Positions 33,650-42,977 of a stretch of DNA of 48,478 bases are shown one piece after another (positions within the stretch are counted from its first letter, which is position 1; every line of letters starts with the position of its first letter). The notes under the pieces were generated by a model that saw only the letters and a program-made list of their open reading frames with translations, had not been told where the DNA came from and did not search any database. The DNA is from Lysobacteraceae bacterium (GTDB taxonomy: Bacteria; Pseudomonadota; Gammaproteobacteria; Xanthomonadales; BQJN01). The DNA lies in NCBI GenBank assembly GCA_021604725.1, contig BQJN01000025.1, positions 1 to 48,478 on the forward strand, read 5' to 3'. The position numbers were made by a program, and so were the translations under genes.

Positions 33650-34084
33650 GGCCTCTACTGTGGCCGTTGTTACCTGCCAATTCGTCCTTGCCGGTAAGAA
33701 CGGACATTCTTTTCCCAGCAGACAGTGCGGTGTTATCCCAACACAGTCTGTATTGCCCACCACAGCAAAAGGGCCAGTGCGAGCAAACCGGCCAGGTTGG
33801 CTAACGATTTCCAGAACGTATACATGTCGATTCCGCCTCAATGGTTTTCGTAAGGACGCGTCAGGTCCGAATTGGGCGGCTCTGATCCATCCAAGCGCGC
33901 AGCCGCCTATGTTGGAAACCAGGCCTTTAAAAGCGAACTGCTCTGCAGGCCTGAAGCCACCATCGAATTGATCAGAGCTTCCCTGCATTGAAGTGTGCCA
34001 ACCGTTCAGCCGATGGTCGTCCCGACGTACAGGAACAGACTCACCAAACGCTGATGTAAAGACGCACAAGGCACCGGCTCGAGA
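33650..34084. other. Intergenic region with MITE relic
   Basis: 435 bases upstream of the hydrolase. Positions 33923-33983 match the right end of the intact MITE at 39751-40017 (shared GCGAACTGCTCTGCAGGCC and TCAGAGCTTCCC end). No matching left end was found, so this is a truncated copy. No gene is supported despite an open - frame running through it. Confidence 0.55.
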
Positions 34085-35299
34085 TCAAGGGCGAAGTTGT
34101 CGTGCCTGAGCTTTTCGGAACTGCGTTGGAGTCAGGCCCGTTTCGGACTTGAATGCGGTGTAGAAGGCAGATTTGGAATTGAATCCAGCGTCCATCGCAA
34201 CCTGCAGTACGTTTACTTTCCCATCACTTCTTGAAAGCGACTGTTTGGCCGCCTCAACGCGGTATCGGTTGACGAAATCAAAGAAGTTGCTGCCGCCCTG
34301 CTGATTGATGACCTGTGAAAGGTTGTTGTTGGACAGCTGCAGTTGATCCGCCAAAACACCCAGGGTCAGCTGACTATCGAGGTACGGTTTTGCCGAGCGC
34401 ATATGCTCGATCAGTTCTTCAAACAGCGCCAGGCTAGCTGACTCATCGAGTGATGAGCGTTCATATTTGGCGGGTAGTGCCGACTGGCTTTGCCCCTGTT
34501 GTCCACTGGCATTGGTGCCCGTCGTTGCTTGCGCCCCGGTGAAAACCGAGGCCTGACGCATGCCCTTGTAGCCCATGACATAGATCAGTATCACGATCGA
34601 ATAGTAGAGCGTCGAATCCAGCGTATTGGAGTATGCGGCATCCGATGACACCATTGATGCGATGGCATACAGCAGGTAAAGCAGTGCCAATCCGAATAAC
34701 AAGTTGCGCAACCAACTCAGTCGAATTCCTTCCAGCGTTGAGAAGTGTTGTCGAATACTGTGGCGGTACTGGCGTAACGCTAGCAATGAAAATGCTACGT
34801 AAAAACCGATCTGAACGATGGGAGTCAGTTCGACCAACACCCCGAGAATGGCCCACAAACCCAGCTGTTCGATTGCATCTTCATTGTTGTACAACAGCCC
34901 AAGCAACACTTGATCGGTCGTCAGGTAGAACGGTAACAGACACGCGAAACTGAGAAGAAACGGTAAAAAATGCGCGGCGACTGCGGTTCGCTTGGGGCTT
35001 GCTCCGGTGGTTAGCGACTTGACGTAGAGGTAGGTGAGCGGGCCCGATAGAAAACTGGTTGACAGGGTCAACAAAAACACTTTCGGGAACAACACCAAAT
35101 AGCGAGTTTGCAGCAAAAACTCAATCGCCAGATCAACCGTAAATGTCAAGGTCAGCAGCGCCAACAGGAGCCGAGCGAACTTGCCTGGTCCGTCTACATT
35201 GATGATCGCCAGACAAAGAAAAAGGCCATGCGCTGCCCCAAGCAGAACGATCACGGCTTGCAGCGTGATTTGCGGGTCCATAAGCGACGTGTCAGCCAT
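34085..35299 (-). CDS. Membrane-anchored AraC-family regulator
   Basis: 404 residues. About seven hydrophobic helices in the first ~245 residues (AVIVLLGAAHGLFLCLAIIN, later LLALLTLTFTVDLAIEFLL, VFLLTLSTSFLSGPLTYLYV, and NLLFGLALLYLLYAIASMV). A linker is followed by a C-terminal AraC HTH (about 305-400): LTLGVLADQLQLSNNNLSQV and NVLQVAMDAGFNSKSAFYTA, then FKSETGLTPTQFRKAQ. This 7TM-AraC layout places a DNA-binding domain on the inner membrane; the signal is unknown. ATG 35299 is the preferred start; ATG 35281 is possible. It lies downstream of, and may relate to, the beta-lactamase-like gene, but a terminator separates them. Confidence 0.9.
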   Translation of the reverse strand: MADTSLMDPQITLQAVIVLLGAAHGLFLCLAIINVDGPGKFARLLLALLTLTFTVDLAIEFLLQTRYLVLFPKVFLLTLSTSFLSGPLTYLYVKSLTTGASPKRTAVAAHFLPFLLSFACLLPFYLTTDQVLLGLLYNNEDAIEQLGLWAILGVLVELTPIVQIGFYVAFSLLALRQYRHSIRQHFSTLEGIRLSWLRNLLFGLALLYLLYAIASMVSSDAAYSNTLDSTLYYSIVILIYVMGYKGMRQASVFTGAQATTGTNASGQQGQSQSALPAKYERSSLDESASLALFEELIEHMRSAKPYLDSQLTLGVLADQLQLSNNNLSQVINQQGGSNFFDFVNRYRVEAAKQSLSRSDGKVNVLQVAMDAGFNSKSAFYTAFKSETGLTPTQFRKAQARQLRP

Positions 35300-35428
35300 G
35301 CATCAACTCAAGACCGGTCTGGGAAAGCGCTGATCAATTGCGTATACGACTCTGGCCTGGCGAGTAGATTCGAGACTATACCAAGTTGGCAATGGCCAAT
35401 CCTGGATTTTCAGCGAAATTGCCACATG

Positions 35429-35462
35429 AAAAAAGAGCGTGCCTCAACGCAAAGACACGCTC
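35429..35462 (-). terminator. Intrinsic terminator of the beta-lactamase-like gene
   Basis: On the - strand GAGCGTG (35462-35456) pairs with CACGCTC (35441-35435) and is followed by six T (35434-35429). It lies about 55 bases beyond the stop at 35516. Confidence 0.75.
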
Positions 35463-35515
35463 AAGTCGGGGGAAATGATTAGCTTGTCACAAGGTTCGGT
35501 TGTTCGGCGCGCCGT

Positions 35516-37141
35516 TTATTGCTGCGGGACCGTGGACAAGGGTTCGAGGCAGAACGCGATCTGTTCGCCATCGACATCAACCAGCGCGTGGGCCAGGCTT
35601 CGTGCATCGCCGCGATCGCCACCGCCGCAGACCTCGGATTGGCCGGCGTCAAAACGCAGCATCACCTGACCTACCGCCGTGCTATCTCCCAAAGCGGTTC
35701 TCCTATTTAGTACGACGTCGGCAAACTGTCCGTTCATCCGGCCCAAACCGCTTAGCCAGATCGGCTCTCCGGTCACCGCATCGTAGCTATTGGCCAACAC
35801 GAACAATGATTTGCCAAAGCGGTTGAGGCTCATGCTGTGACCAGGTTGCATGCGGTCATGCCAAATTGATGGGATAACAAATGAGGGGGGAGGCTGCACG
35901 CCCTCTCCTGCCTCGAACAGCGTGCCGATCATTTCTACCTGCGCAAGTTCGTTGCCCGGCACATCGTCGCCTCCCGTGTTGCTGTTGCTCATCACCCAGA
36001 CCGCATCGTTGCTCTCAGGGTCGAACAGCGCCAACGTCTCAACGCCTGGATCACCCCCATTGTGCCCCCACAAGTTACATTGCGGCGGTGTCAGGCAAAC
36101 AAATCCCAATCCCTGGGTCGGGTCGATGGCCGGATATTGAACGGTCAACATCTGCTCGGCGGCACCCAGTGAAAGGATGCGTTTGGAAAACCGTGCGCCG
36201 TAGTTGGCCATGGTACCCAAAAAATTGCCTAGATCGGCAGCGGTCGTACGCAACAAACCAGATGAATACACCGGGTAGCCATAGTGTCCAATTGGCTCGA
36301 AGACGCCTTGCTCCAACTCGTGCGGCACGGCCAGCCTGTCGACGTCAATATCGGCCAGGAACCAGCCGGTGTCCTTCATGCCAAGCGGTCGAAATATTTG
36401 CTTTTTCGTGTAGTTCCGGAAGGACTGACCAGTCACTTCCTCGACCAGCAATGCAGCGAGACCAAAGCCGAAGTTGCTGTATTGGTAAGCGGTACCGGGC
36501 GGAGTCGCAACGAAGTTTTCATCGGGGTCATACAGGTCACCCGCAATGCTGAGATAGCGCTCCAGGAACCCTCGCAATGACTGGGTCGGGTCGCCTGGCT
36601 CGATTGCTTCAATAAAGACGTTCAAGTCATCGCGAATACCTGTGGTATGCGTTAAAACATGACGGAGCGTTATCGGTGTATCCGGCGAACTGGGGTGGGC
36701 CAGATGGAACGGCAAATAGAGGTTCAGATCGTCATCCAAACCGACCTGCCCTCGATCGACCAGTTGCATGGCGGCAACAGCAGTAATCATCTTGGCCACC
36801 GACGCTTGATTGAAGATCGTATCGTCGGCCACCAACGCGCCACTTTGTTGATCGGCAAGGCCCAGTCCCGCAGTCCATCGGACTCGGCCATTCTTGGCAA
36901 TGCCCGCGGCCAGACCCATGACGGCGTTGTCGTCCATAATCACCGCCAGCTGTTGTTCAACGTCCGGTAGCTCTATTGCACTGCTGACCGCTGGCACGGC
37001 CGTCGTACCGAGGGTGCCAATCAAGACTATTGATTGCAGTAGACGGGATCGGAAAATAGTCCTTTTTGAAATTGCCAGAGTTGCCTGCGGCACCTTGTAT
37101 CGTCGATCACGTAGTCGACGCATCGTGTAGTTTAAAGTCAT
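35516..37141 (-). CDS. Secreted serine beta-lactamase-like hydrolase
   Basis: 541 residues from ATG 37141, with AAGGA eight bases upstream; the frame extends to 37264 but without a ribosome site. Export signal at about 28-55 (SRLLQSIVLIGTLGTTAVPA..SSA). The beta-lactamase/class C penicillin-binding-like domain has Ser114-x-x-Lys117 (NQASVAKM), Tyr221-x-Asn223 (YQYSNFG) and a His-Asn-Gly motif (WGHNGGDPG) in place of KTG. The HNG/HxG form is common in D-aminopeptidase and esterase members, so antibiotic hydrolysis should not be assumed. The last ~150 residues are beta-rich with two Cys. A terminator follows. Confidence 0.9.
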   Translation of the reverse strand: MTLNYTMRRLRDRRYKVPQATLAISKRTIFRSRLLQSIVLIGTLGTTAVPAVSSAIELPDVEQQLAVIMDDNAVMGLAAGIAKNGRVRWTAGLGLADQQSGALVADDTIFNQASVAKMITAVAAMQLVDRGQVGLDDDLNLYLPFHLAHPSSPDTPITLRHVLTHTTGIRDDLNVFIEAIEPGDPTQSLRGFLERYLSIAGDLYDPDENFVATPPGTAYQYSNFGFGLAALLVEEVTGQSFRNYTKKQIFRPLGMKDTGWFLADIDVDRLAVPHELEQGVFEPIGHYGYPVYSSGLLRTTAADLGNFLGTMANYGARFSKRILSLGAAEQMLTVQYPAIDPTQGLGFVCLTPPQCNLWGHNGGDPGVETLALFDPESNDAVWVMSNSNTGGDDVPGNELAQVEMIGTLFEAGEGVQPPPSFVIPSIWHDRMQPGHSMSLNRFGKSLFVLANSYDAVTGEPIWLSGLGRMNGQFADVVLNRRTALGDSTAVGQVMLRFDAGQSEVCGGGDRGDARSLAHALVDVDGEQIAFCLEPLSTVPQQ

Positions 37142-37712
37142 CGTTTTTTCCTTCAAAAGTTTACTGGTCGCTGCTGGACGCGAATTGATGTGTCTCAGTT
37201 CAGCTTGGGTAGAAGTTTGAGGAAAGCGAACGCGAGGATCGTCCGTTCGGGTAAGGCTGGACATCGTGGCCGATTAAACATCAGTGTCCAACGAAGCACG
37301 AAAGACCCATGTTGTCGTTGCGGCACAACGGCCCAGCATGTGAACTGGATCAAAACCGAGGCAGTTGACGAATACACCCCCTCGAAACCACAGCCGCCGC
37401 GAAACAACAGTCTCATTGCGACGCCGACATGGGTGAAATTCCCTATTGGGTCACTCCAGTCAGTAGCCTATGGTAGCTACATGGCGAAATCGACCAATAC
37501 GAAACAGTTGACCTCGGTTGAGATAGACCGCTGGTTGGTTGCGCTGAAACGTGACGATGAGTTTTCGACCGGATCGGCCAGCCCCTGCGGGCCAAACAGA
37601 TCACATCTTATCAACGTCACTACATTCAGCAACGTATTCGCCATGCTTAAATTTCATATTCCAGTAGTGCTTCCAGTATCGGCGACACTCAGGACTTGGG
37701 GGTAAACAGAAA
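37142..37712. other. Intergenic region before the tandem paralogues
   Basis: 571 bases. A frame from 37481 to 37705 (MAKSTNTKQLTSVEIDRWLV...) looks partly natural but has no ribosome site and an unlikely C-terminus, so it is not called. Upstream of 37713 there is GGGGG eleven bases before the ATG. I see no terminator or repeat. Confidence 0.4.
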
Positions 37713-38663
37713 ATGGCAACGGCTTCAACGTCCACAAGGACCAACAGACAACACCTTCCGCACACTTGCACCATAGCCCTACACAGCTTGTCCGAGAACG
37801 ACACGACCGTGTTCAGGTCAATGGTCGGTCTGTTTAATCACAAGCTATCGACAAAATGGAGCGTTATCTCGGACCATGACAATGCTGACATGCATATCGT
37901 CGACGTTGACAGCCCCGAAGGTCGACTACAGTGGGAGCGGCTGCCGCCCGATTGCTTGAAAACGGCTTTTTCGAGCAGGACGCTTCTCAGCGCAACCAAA
38001 CCACTACGCAAACCCTTGTTTGGCAAACAAGTATGCGAACTACTGCAAAACACCGGTGAAGCACTGACCTTGTCTCGTCTCGGTGGCATGCCATTGTTCG
38101 ATCACCTGGAAAACGATGCCTTTACCACCATGGTGAGCATAGAGTTTGACGACCAGTTGCCAGAGCTGTGGATCGACCCACAAAAGCAGCGGTATCTGTT
38201 TGGTTGTGATCTGGATCGAATCGCCTCCAGCCTCGCCACCCCAATGGTCGTCTCAGAAGTTAATCAGGTAGGTCGCTTCGAGTGGCAGCAACGGGCCAGC
38301 CTGGTTGAGGAAAAGCCCCTCTCCCGTCTCAAGTGGTACGCCGCCTGGGCTACCAGCAGCAACCAACTCATGGCAGCACTGAAGCAAACCACACCGCTCA
38401 GGTTGGTTGATTGGCCCGAGATGGAGTGTCACCGGCCCGACTTGTTCAGGCTCGCTGGCCATTTGCTGAATGACGCCATTTCATTCGACCAGTTGCTGAG
38501 GGAAACTCGCATAGATGAAAAAACCGCAGCGAAATTCGTAAATACCTGTTATCGATGCGGCCTGATTGGCGCGCCGGGGCAAGACCTGCTTGCTGAAAGC
38601 ACAGCACCCGATGCAAAACCTGCTGGGTTGCTGTCGCGGATTCGGCACCACGTTGGGTTGTAG
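37713..38663 (+). CDS. Hypothetical protein, tandem paralogue 1
   Basis: 316 residues, soluble, no signal. Family not recognised. The N-terminal ~120 residues are alpha/beta with ADMHIVDVDSPEGRLQWERL, reminiscent of a receiver-like fold without the phosphorylation Asp pattern. The middle has VSIEFDDQLPELWIDPQ and LSRLKWYAAWATS. The C-terminal ~75 residues (LRLVDWPEMECHRPDLFRLA and ISFDQLLRETRIDEKTAAKF) look like a winged-helix domain, ending CYRCGLIG and a basic tail. The next gene is a same-length paralogue with more than half of its residues identical. Role unknown. Confidence 0.75.
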   Translation: MATASTSTRTNRQHLPHTCTIALHSLSENDTTVFRSMVGLFNHKLSTKWSVISDHDNADMHIVDVDSPEGRLQWERLPPDCLKTAFSSRTLLSATKPLRKPLFGKQVCELLQNTGEALTLSRLGGMPLFDHLENDAFTTMVSIEFDDQLPELWIDPQKQRYLFGCDLDRIASSLATPMVVSEVNQVGRFEWQQRASLVEEKPLSRLKWYAAWATSSNQLMAALKQTTPLRLVDWPEMECHRPDLFRLAGHLLNDAISFDQLLRETRIDEKTAAKFVNTCYRCGLIGAPGQDLLAESTAPDAKPAGLLSRIRHHVGL

Positions 38664-38800
38664 TTCTCCAAGCTGTGGCCGTTATTTGTGACATTTTGTG
38701 AAGGCCACCACATTATGCAAAGTATACTATTGGCTTTATTGGTAGTTTTGGGTACAGTCATCTGTATCGGGTGACATAAACAGCAGATGGAGGACGCAAG
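38664..38800 (+). promoter_or_regulatory. Spacer between the paralogues
   Basis: 137 AT-richer bases. TTGTGACATTTTGTG and CATTATGCAAAGTATACTAT suggest the second paralogue has its own promoter, but no exact -35/-10 pair could be fixed. Confidence 0.3.
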
Positions 38801-39751
38801 GTGGCAACAACGTCAACGATGGCAAGAAGCAACGGATCACACCATCTTGATAGTTGTACCCTGTCACTCCACGGATTCTCCGACAACGACATCACCGTAC
38901 TCAGATCCATGGTTTCCCTGTTTGCCCACAAGTTGCCGGCAAATTGGACAGTTCAACCCGAAAACCACGAAGCAGACCTGCATATTGTTGATGTAGACAG
39001 TCGAGAGGGCCGGCTGCAGTGGCGACAGCTTCCTCATGACTGCGAGAAAGTCGCCTACTCGACACGAACCCTGATTAGCGCGTCGAAAAGATTGCGCAAA
39101 CCATTGCTGAGCAAGCAGCTATGTGAGTTGTTACAAAAGGCCGGAGATTCTGTGATTTTGGCTCGTCACGGGGGCATGCCCCTGGTCGAGCACATCGAGC
39201 GAGAATCTTTTTCGAACGCAGTCAGGATTGAATTTGATGATCAATTGCCCGAGCTTTGGCTAGATCCGCATACCAAACTGTACCTGTTCGGTTGCGAGTT
39301 AGAGCGCATTCGTCCGCTGCTAGCGATCCCATTCATGGTGTCGGAGCTCGGACATGTCGGGCGGACCGAGTGGCGACAACGTTCAGGTCGGGTCGACGAA
39401 CAACCTCTGTCACGCCTCTATTGGTATGCAGCTTGGGCAACCAGCGACGACGAGTTAACGCCGGCACTGGACCGAACCGCACCCCTCAGACTGGTCGATT
39501 GGCCAGACATGGAATGCCACCGGCCAGAGTTTTTTAGACTCGCAGGACACCTGCTGAACCAGGCCATCTCCTTTGATCAATTATTGAGTGAAACACGCAT
39601 TGATCGCAAGGTCGCCGCGGGCTTCGTCAATGCCTGTCATCGTTGTGGATTGATTGGTCTGGCTGACAAGGCAATCGATACCAACAATACGATGAACAAC
39701 AAGAAGGCCCCCGGACTGTTTTCGCGGGTGCGGCAACGCGTCGGGTTTTAG
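38801..39751 (+). CDS. Hypothetical protein, tandem paralogue 2
   Basis: 316 residues starting with GTG at 38801, with GGAGG seven bases upstream. It is collinear with the preceding gene. Conserved landmarks are SRLYWYAAWATS, LVDWPDMECHRPEFFRLAGH and SFDQLLSETRIDRKVAAGFV. Divergence is greatest in the first 25 residues and after CGLIG. This is a tandem duplication old enough for about 40 percent divergence, with both copies kept intact, so both are probably used. Its stop codon TAG takes its G from the MITE that begins at 39751. Confidence 0.78.
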   Translation: MATTSTMARSNGSHHLDSCTLSLHGFSDNDITVLRSMVSLFAHKLPANWTVQPENHEADLHIVDVDSREGRLQWRQLPHDCEKVAYSTRTLISASKRLRKPLLSKQLCELLQKAGDSVILARHGGMPLVEHIERESFSNAVRIEFDDQLPELWLDPHTKLYLFGCELERIRPLLAIPFMVSELGHVGRTEWRQRSGRVDEQPLSRLYWYAAWATSDDELTPALDRTAPLRLVDWPDMECHRPEFFRLAGHLLNQAISFDQLLSETRIDRKVAAGFVNACHRCGLIGLADKAIDTNNTMNNKKAPGLFSRVRQRVGF

Positions 39752-40017
39752 GGAAGCTCTGATTGCTTCGAATGCGGCTCTGCGTGACCTCAAGCGTACA
39801 GCTGCGCGGCGCATTCCGCAGGCAATGGCCGCAGTCCTTGGCAAGGAAATGGAACAACGCAAATGTGCGCTTCAGGCCACGCCCTACGGGGCCTACAGTG
39901 CCGCCCGCACTCATCGTTATTCCTCCTCACCAGGCAGTGAGCATGCTTTCGAAGAAAGGCCTCGATTGCGAACTGCTCTGCAGGCCAGAGCCATATTCGA
40001 AGCAATCAGAGATTCCC
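39751..40017. mobile_element. MITE-like element with 32-bp terminal inverted repeats
   Basis: 267 bases. The left end GGGAAGCTCTGATTGCTTCG.. (39751-39782) and right end (39986-40017, reversed) match at about 29 of 32 positions. A TA dinucleotide flanks each end (TTTTA|GGG, CCC|TA), suggesting TA target duplication. There is no transposase inside. It lies between two convergent genes and provides the G of both TAG stops. Relics occur near 33923-33983, 35321 and 43042. Confidence 0.8.
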
Positions 40018-42722
40018 TAGTCTTCTGGTCGTAGGCTCAGCTGCGAAATAACGAGTTGCTGAAGCGACTGTTCAGCAACGTTCGGGTCGCCCCACTGTAA
40101 TTCAACATCTGGAATCACGCCCTTCCCTTCGATCGCCATCCTCATTTCGCTGCGATCTGCCGGCAGTAGCGGAACAAACAGGCGTGCCCCATCAACCAAT
40201 CTGTGGGTGCCCATTACGGCCAGCCCGCCACCCCAGGTTCGCGAACCAATGATGCTCACCCCGTGTGCTTGTGCCATCGCCGCCAACAACTCGGCATCTG
40301 ATGCCGTTTGGCCGTCGACCACCACCACGGCATTGCTTGTTAGGCTCAATCCATTCTGTGTGGCCAGTTCGCCCAATTCCGCCAGGATTTGGTCTGATAC
40401 CGCGCCGCCACGGCTGCCACGCAGGTCAACCACCAAACCTCGAATGGGTCTTGAATTCATTGTATCGTCGCGGCTGGCTATCCATGCCTGCAGTGTTTCA
40501 TAGCCAGCCCTGTCGGTGTCGGGCAGGTGAATGTGCGTTACGCCATCTGGTAGATCCATTCGATGAGCCACGCCATCGCCGAATCCGATGGGCGGCGATT
40601 GTCTGACCGGCTCCAACCAGGCGTGACTGGACCCCGATTCACCCAACATTCTGGCAAGCACCTCCATCGCTTCTGAACGGCTTTGCGCCTTTGTCATCAA
40701 CTCAGAGTAACGACTGCGAACCTGTTCCCAGGCTTGCTCTGTGGAGTTTAAAACCCGATGCGCAAAACGATAACGATGCCAACTCTCATCGAGCATCTGT
40801 TGCCATTCTTCTGTTGAATGATGAGCAAGTTTTAATTTGCCTGGCATCTGCACTGGCGTGAACTGCGATCGGCTCGGAGTGGCGATTTCGACAATTCGCC
40901 AACGATGACCCGAGCGGACCAGAAAGTGGTTGCCAACTGGCGAGAACGCGAATGCGTTGAGGTCAGTGACCAGCGGGCTTTGCGTGCCGGTGAGGCGATT
41001 CCAAGTCCACAATGCGTGCCGTCCGGTCGATGAGTTATCACGCAGCAAGTAATGTACGTGCTCGCCAAATAGCGCAAAGGCGCCAAAAGTCTCAGGCCCC
41101 AAGCCAAGCTCGGGCCGCACCAGTGGTGGCTGTCCACCCAGCCGAATCAGTTGACGGACTGGGGTTAACCACGGCAAGACCTTGGCATTGCGATCAACCA
41201 TAACCCAGGGCTCACCTGTTTCAAGGTCGGCAGACAACCCGGCAATATCGCCTTCCATTGGCGATTCATATTGTAACAAATTACTTGAATTATCCTCTAT
41301 ATCTAGCTGATATATATTGTTTTTATTGTTCGATACAAGCAGATTTCGACTGCTCGTCCAGACCATTTGAGTGACCCGTCCGACCTCCACAGTCGGCCGT
41401 GGGGACGACCGTTCGGATGTGGCGATGAATAGCCGCCCCTGTGGGTCAAGGTAGGCAACAGATTGACCGTCAGGTGAGCGACGAAAGTGTTCGATGTCAC
41501 CGTCAGCCCATATTTCGGATACTCCGGTTGATAATGAAGTGCTGCGCAGCTGGTCACCCGCGGCACCGCGGCGCAGATATGTGAGTGAATCGCCACCATT
41601 GTCCCAATGGACAAGCACATCATTCGCAGCGCCACTGGTAACGCTACGCCACTGCTCATTTTGACCGACAACAATGTCGCCACGGACGCTCGCGGCAACG
41701 GTACGACCGTCCGCAGCCAAAGCAACATCATGGATCGGCCCTTCTACTTCAATAACGCCTTGCTGAGCGGTCGGTGCAGGAAACTTTGGATTAATCTCTA
41801 GCACCGTCTGCGTGTCAGCATTATAGAGGCCGAGCCTGCCATCGACTTCAAAAATGACTTGCGCGTTGCCATCACCGCTGGCCCAACGTACATCGGCATC
41901 ATCGTACCTGGTTCGCGCTACAAGCTCCCCACCCTGGCTGTGATGCAGGTTGAGCCGTCCAGTTCGCTCGGAAACCAGGTACTGACCACTGACCAGCCAA
42001 ACCGGATCGCGATCGGTTCCCGGCCACTGGGACAGGTTCTTTCGCTCACCAGAAGATGGGTCGAACACATACACCTCTGCCGCACCACCCCCTCGATAGG
42101 CGCGACGGTGCCTGAAATCTCTGGCTTGTGGCGTCATCAGCCACTGACGGCCCGAAGGGGCAATATCCAGCGAGCCCACCGGCGCAGTAGTCAATTGCTC
42201 GACGCTATCGCCATTGACCGGCACTGACAGCACTTGTCCGGAACGCGTCGCCCGATCGAAACGCACGACAAGTACAGACGCGCCACTGCGGTCCCAACCG
42301 GCAACTCGATAGGCAGGTCCGTCCCGCATCGGTCCATTGGGCAATGCCGGGAGGCTCTGCAATACCTGGGTTTCGCCGCTTGCCACATCCAGGATTGCCA
42401 CCTGAGTTTGCCCCGCACACTCGAGGTTGTACGCCAGACTGTCGCCATCTGGAGAAAACTTCGCGAAGCGCTCGAAGCATTGCGTTTTGGTCAGGCGACG
42501 AGCTGGCATGAGGTCATTCAGTTGATGCAGCCACAGATCGTCGGCGGTGGTAAAGACCACCGACTTGCCATGAATATCCGGGTATGAAACAAACGGCTGG
42601 CTGTTCTGTGCAGCAACTGAGGGTGCTATGGTTGTGACGACAAGCAACGCGGCCAGAAAGAGGGCAGCTGGCGGTCGGAAACAACCGTTGCGCATCAGTA
42701 GATCATTGATCTTGTTTGTCAT
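40017..42722 (-). CDS. Tricorn-like S41-family serine peptidase
   Basis: About 901 residues from ATG 42722 (alternatives 42740 and 42695). Signal peptide FRPPAALFLAALLVVTTIAPSVAA|QN. The N-terminal half is a WD/TolB-like beta-propeller (FAKFSPDGDSLAYNLECAGQ, later FRRSPDGQSVAYLDPQGRL). The C-terminal S41 module has a His in LGESGSSHAWLEP, the GLVVDLRGSRGGAVSDQILAE strand-loop, and Ser in VVDGQTASDAELLAAM, as in tricorn protease homologues. It probably degrades peptides in the periplasm. The frame runs on to 43013 antisense to rpmJ, which is rejected as coding. The last codon borders the MITE. Confidence 0.9.
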   Translation of the reverse strand: MTNKINDLLMRNGCFRPPAALFLAALLVVTTIAPSVAAQNSQPFVSYPDIHGKSVVFTTADDLWLHQLNDLMPARRLTKTQCFERFAKFSPDGDSLAYNLECAGQTQVAILDVASGETQVLQSLPALPNGPMRDGPAYRVAGWDRSGASVLVVRFDRATRSGQVLSVPVNGDSVEQLTTAPVGSLDIAPSGRQWLMTPQARDFRHRRAYRGGGAAEVYVFDPSSGERKNLSQWPGTDRDPVWLVSGQYLVSERTGRLNLHHSQGGELVARTRYDDADVRWASGDGNAQVIFEVDGRLGLYNADTQTVLEINPKFPAPTAQQGVIEVEGPIHDVALAADGRTVAASVRGDIVVGQNEQWRSVTSGAANDVLVHWDNGGDSLTYLRRGAAGDQLRSTSLSTGVSEIWADGDIEHFRRSPDGQSVAYLDPQGRLFIATSERSSPRPTVEVGRVTQMVWTSSRNLLVSNNKNNIYQLDIEDNSSNLLQYESPMEGDIAGLSADLETGEPWVMVDRNAKVLPWLTPVRQLIRLGGQPPLVRPELGLGPETFGAFALFGEHVHYLLRDNSSTGRHALWTWNRLTGTQSPLVTDLNAFAFSPVGNHFLVRSGHRWRIVEIATPSRSQFTPVQMPGKLKLAHHSTEEWQQMLDESWHRYRFAHRVLNSTEQAWEQVRSRYSELMTKAQSRSEAMEVLARMLGESGSSHAWLEPVRQSPPIGFGDGVAHRMDLPDGVTHIHLPDTDRAGYETLQAWIASRDDTMNSRPIRGLVVDLRGSRGGAVSDQILAELGELATQNGLSLTSNAVVVVDGQTASDAELLAAMAQAHGVSIIGSRTWGGGLAVMGTHRLVDGARLFVPLLPADRSEMRMAIEGKGVIPDVELQWGDPNVAEQSLQQLVISQLSLRPED

Positions 42723-42776
42723 TCCAGATGACTGTATCATGGGCGGCTGTCTTGTTTCTGACAAAAGCATATTGCC

Positions 42777-42902
42777 ATGAAAGTACTGTCCTCTTTGAAG
42801 TCTGCCAAGCAGCGCCATCGTGATTGCAAGGTCATTCGTCGCCGCGGCAAGATCTTCGTAATCTGCAAGAGCAATCCTCGTTTCAAAGCGCGCCAGCGCT
42901 AA
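42777..42902 (+). CDS. rpmJ: Ribosomal protein L36, zinc-ribbon-less (YkgO-like) form
   Basis: 41 residues: [20 protein letters not shown] then [20 protein letters not shown] and R. It matches the L36 C-minus paralogue (YkgO type), which keeps KSNPRFKA but lacks the CxxC...C...H zinc site; only two Cys remain. In other bacteria this form replaces the zinc-binding L36 when zinc is scarce and is often under Zur control; no Zur box could be fixed here. It is a monocistronic gene, with no good ribosome site and a terminator at 42951. Confidence 0.93.
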   Translation: MKVLSSLKSAKQRHRDCKVIRRRGKIFVICKSNPRFKARQR

Positions 42903-42950
42903 AGTAAACGACTGATAGCGCCTGGCGCTATCGACATGACCGAATTGTGA

Positions 42951-42977
42951 ACGGGCTGCCCAACGGCGGCCCGTTTT
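42951..42977 (+). terminator. Intrinsic terminator after rpmJ
   Basis: ACGGGCTGCC (42951-42960) pairs with GGCGGCCCGT (42965-42974) around CAAC, with one T-G pair, followed by TTTT. A second palindrome, GATAGCGCC-T-GGCGCTATC, lies at 42914-42932. Confidence 0.75.

Noticed and set aside
33650..34069. N-terminal extension of the alpha/beta hydrolase frame
   Set aside because: The extension lies before the export signal and runs through a MITE relic (33923-33983). Its composition is not protein-like.
37481..37705. Possible 74-residue gene before the tandem paralogues
   Set aside because: No ribosome site, a biased C-terminus and no recognisable features. Kept only as a note in the intergenic entry.
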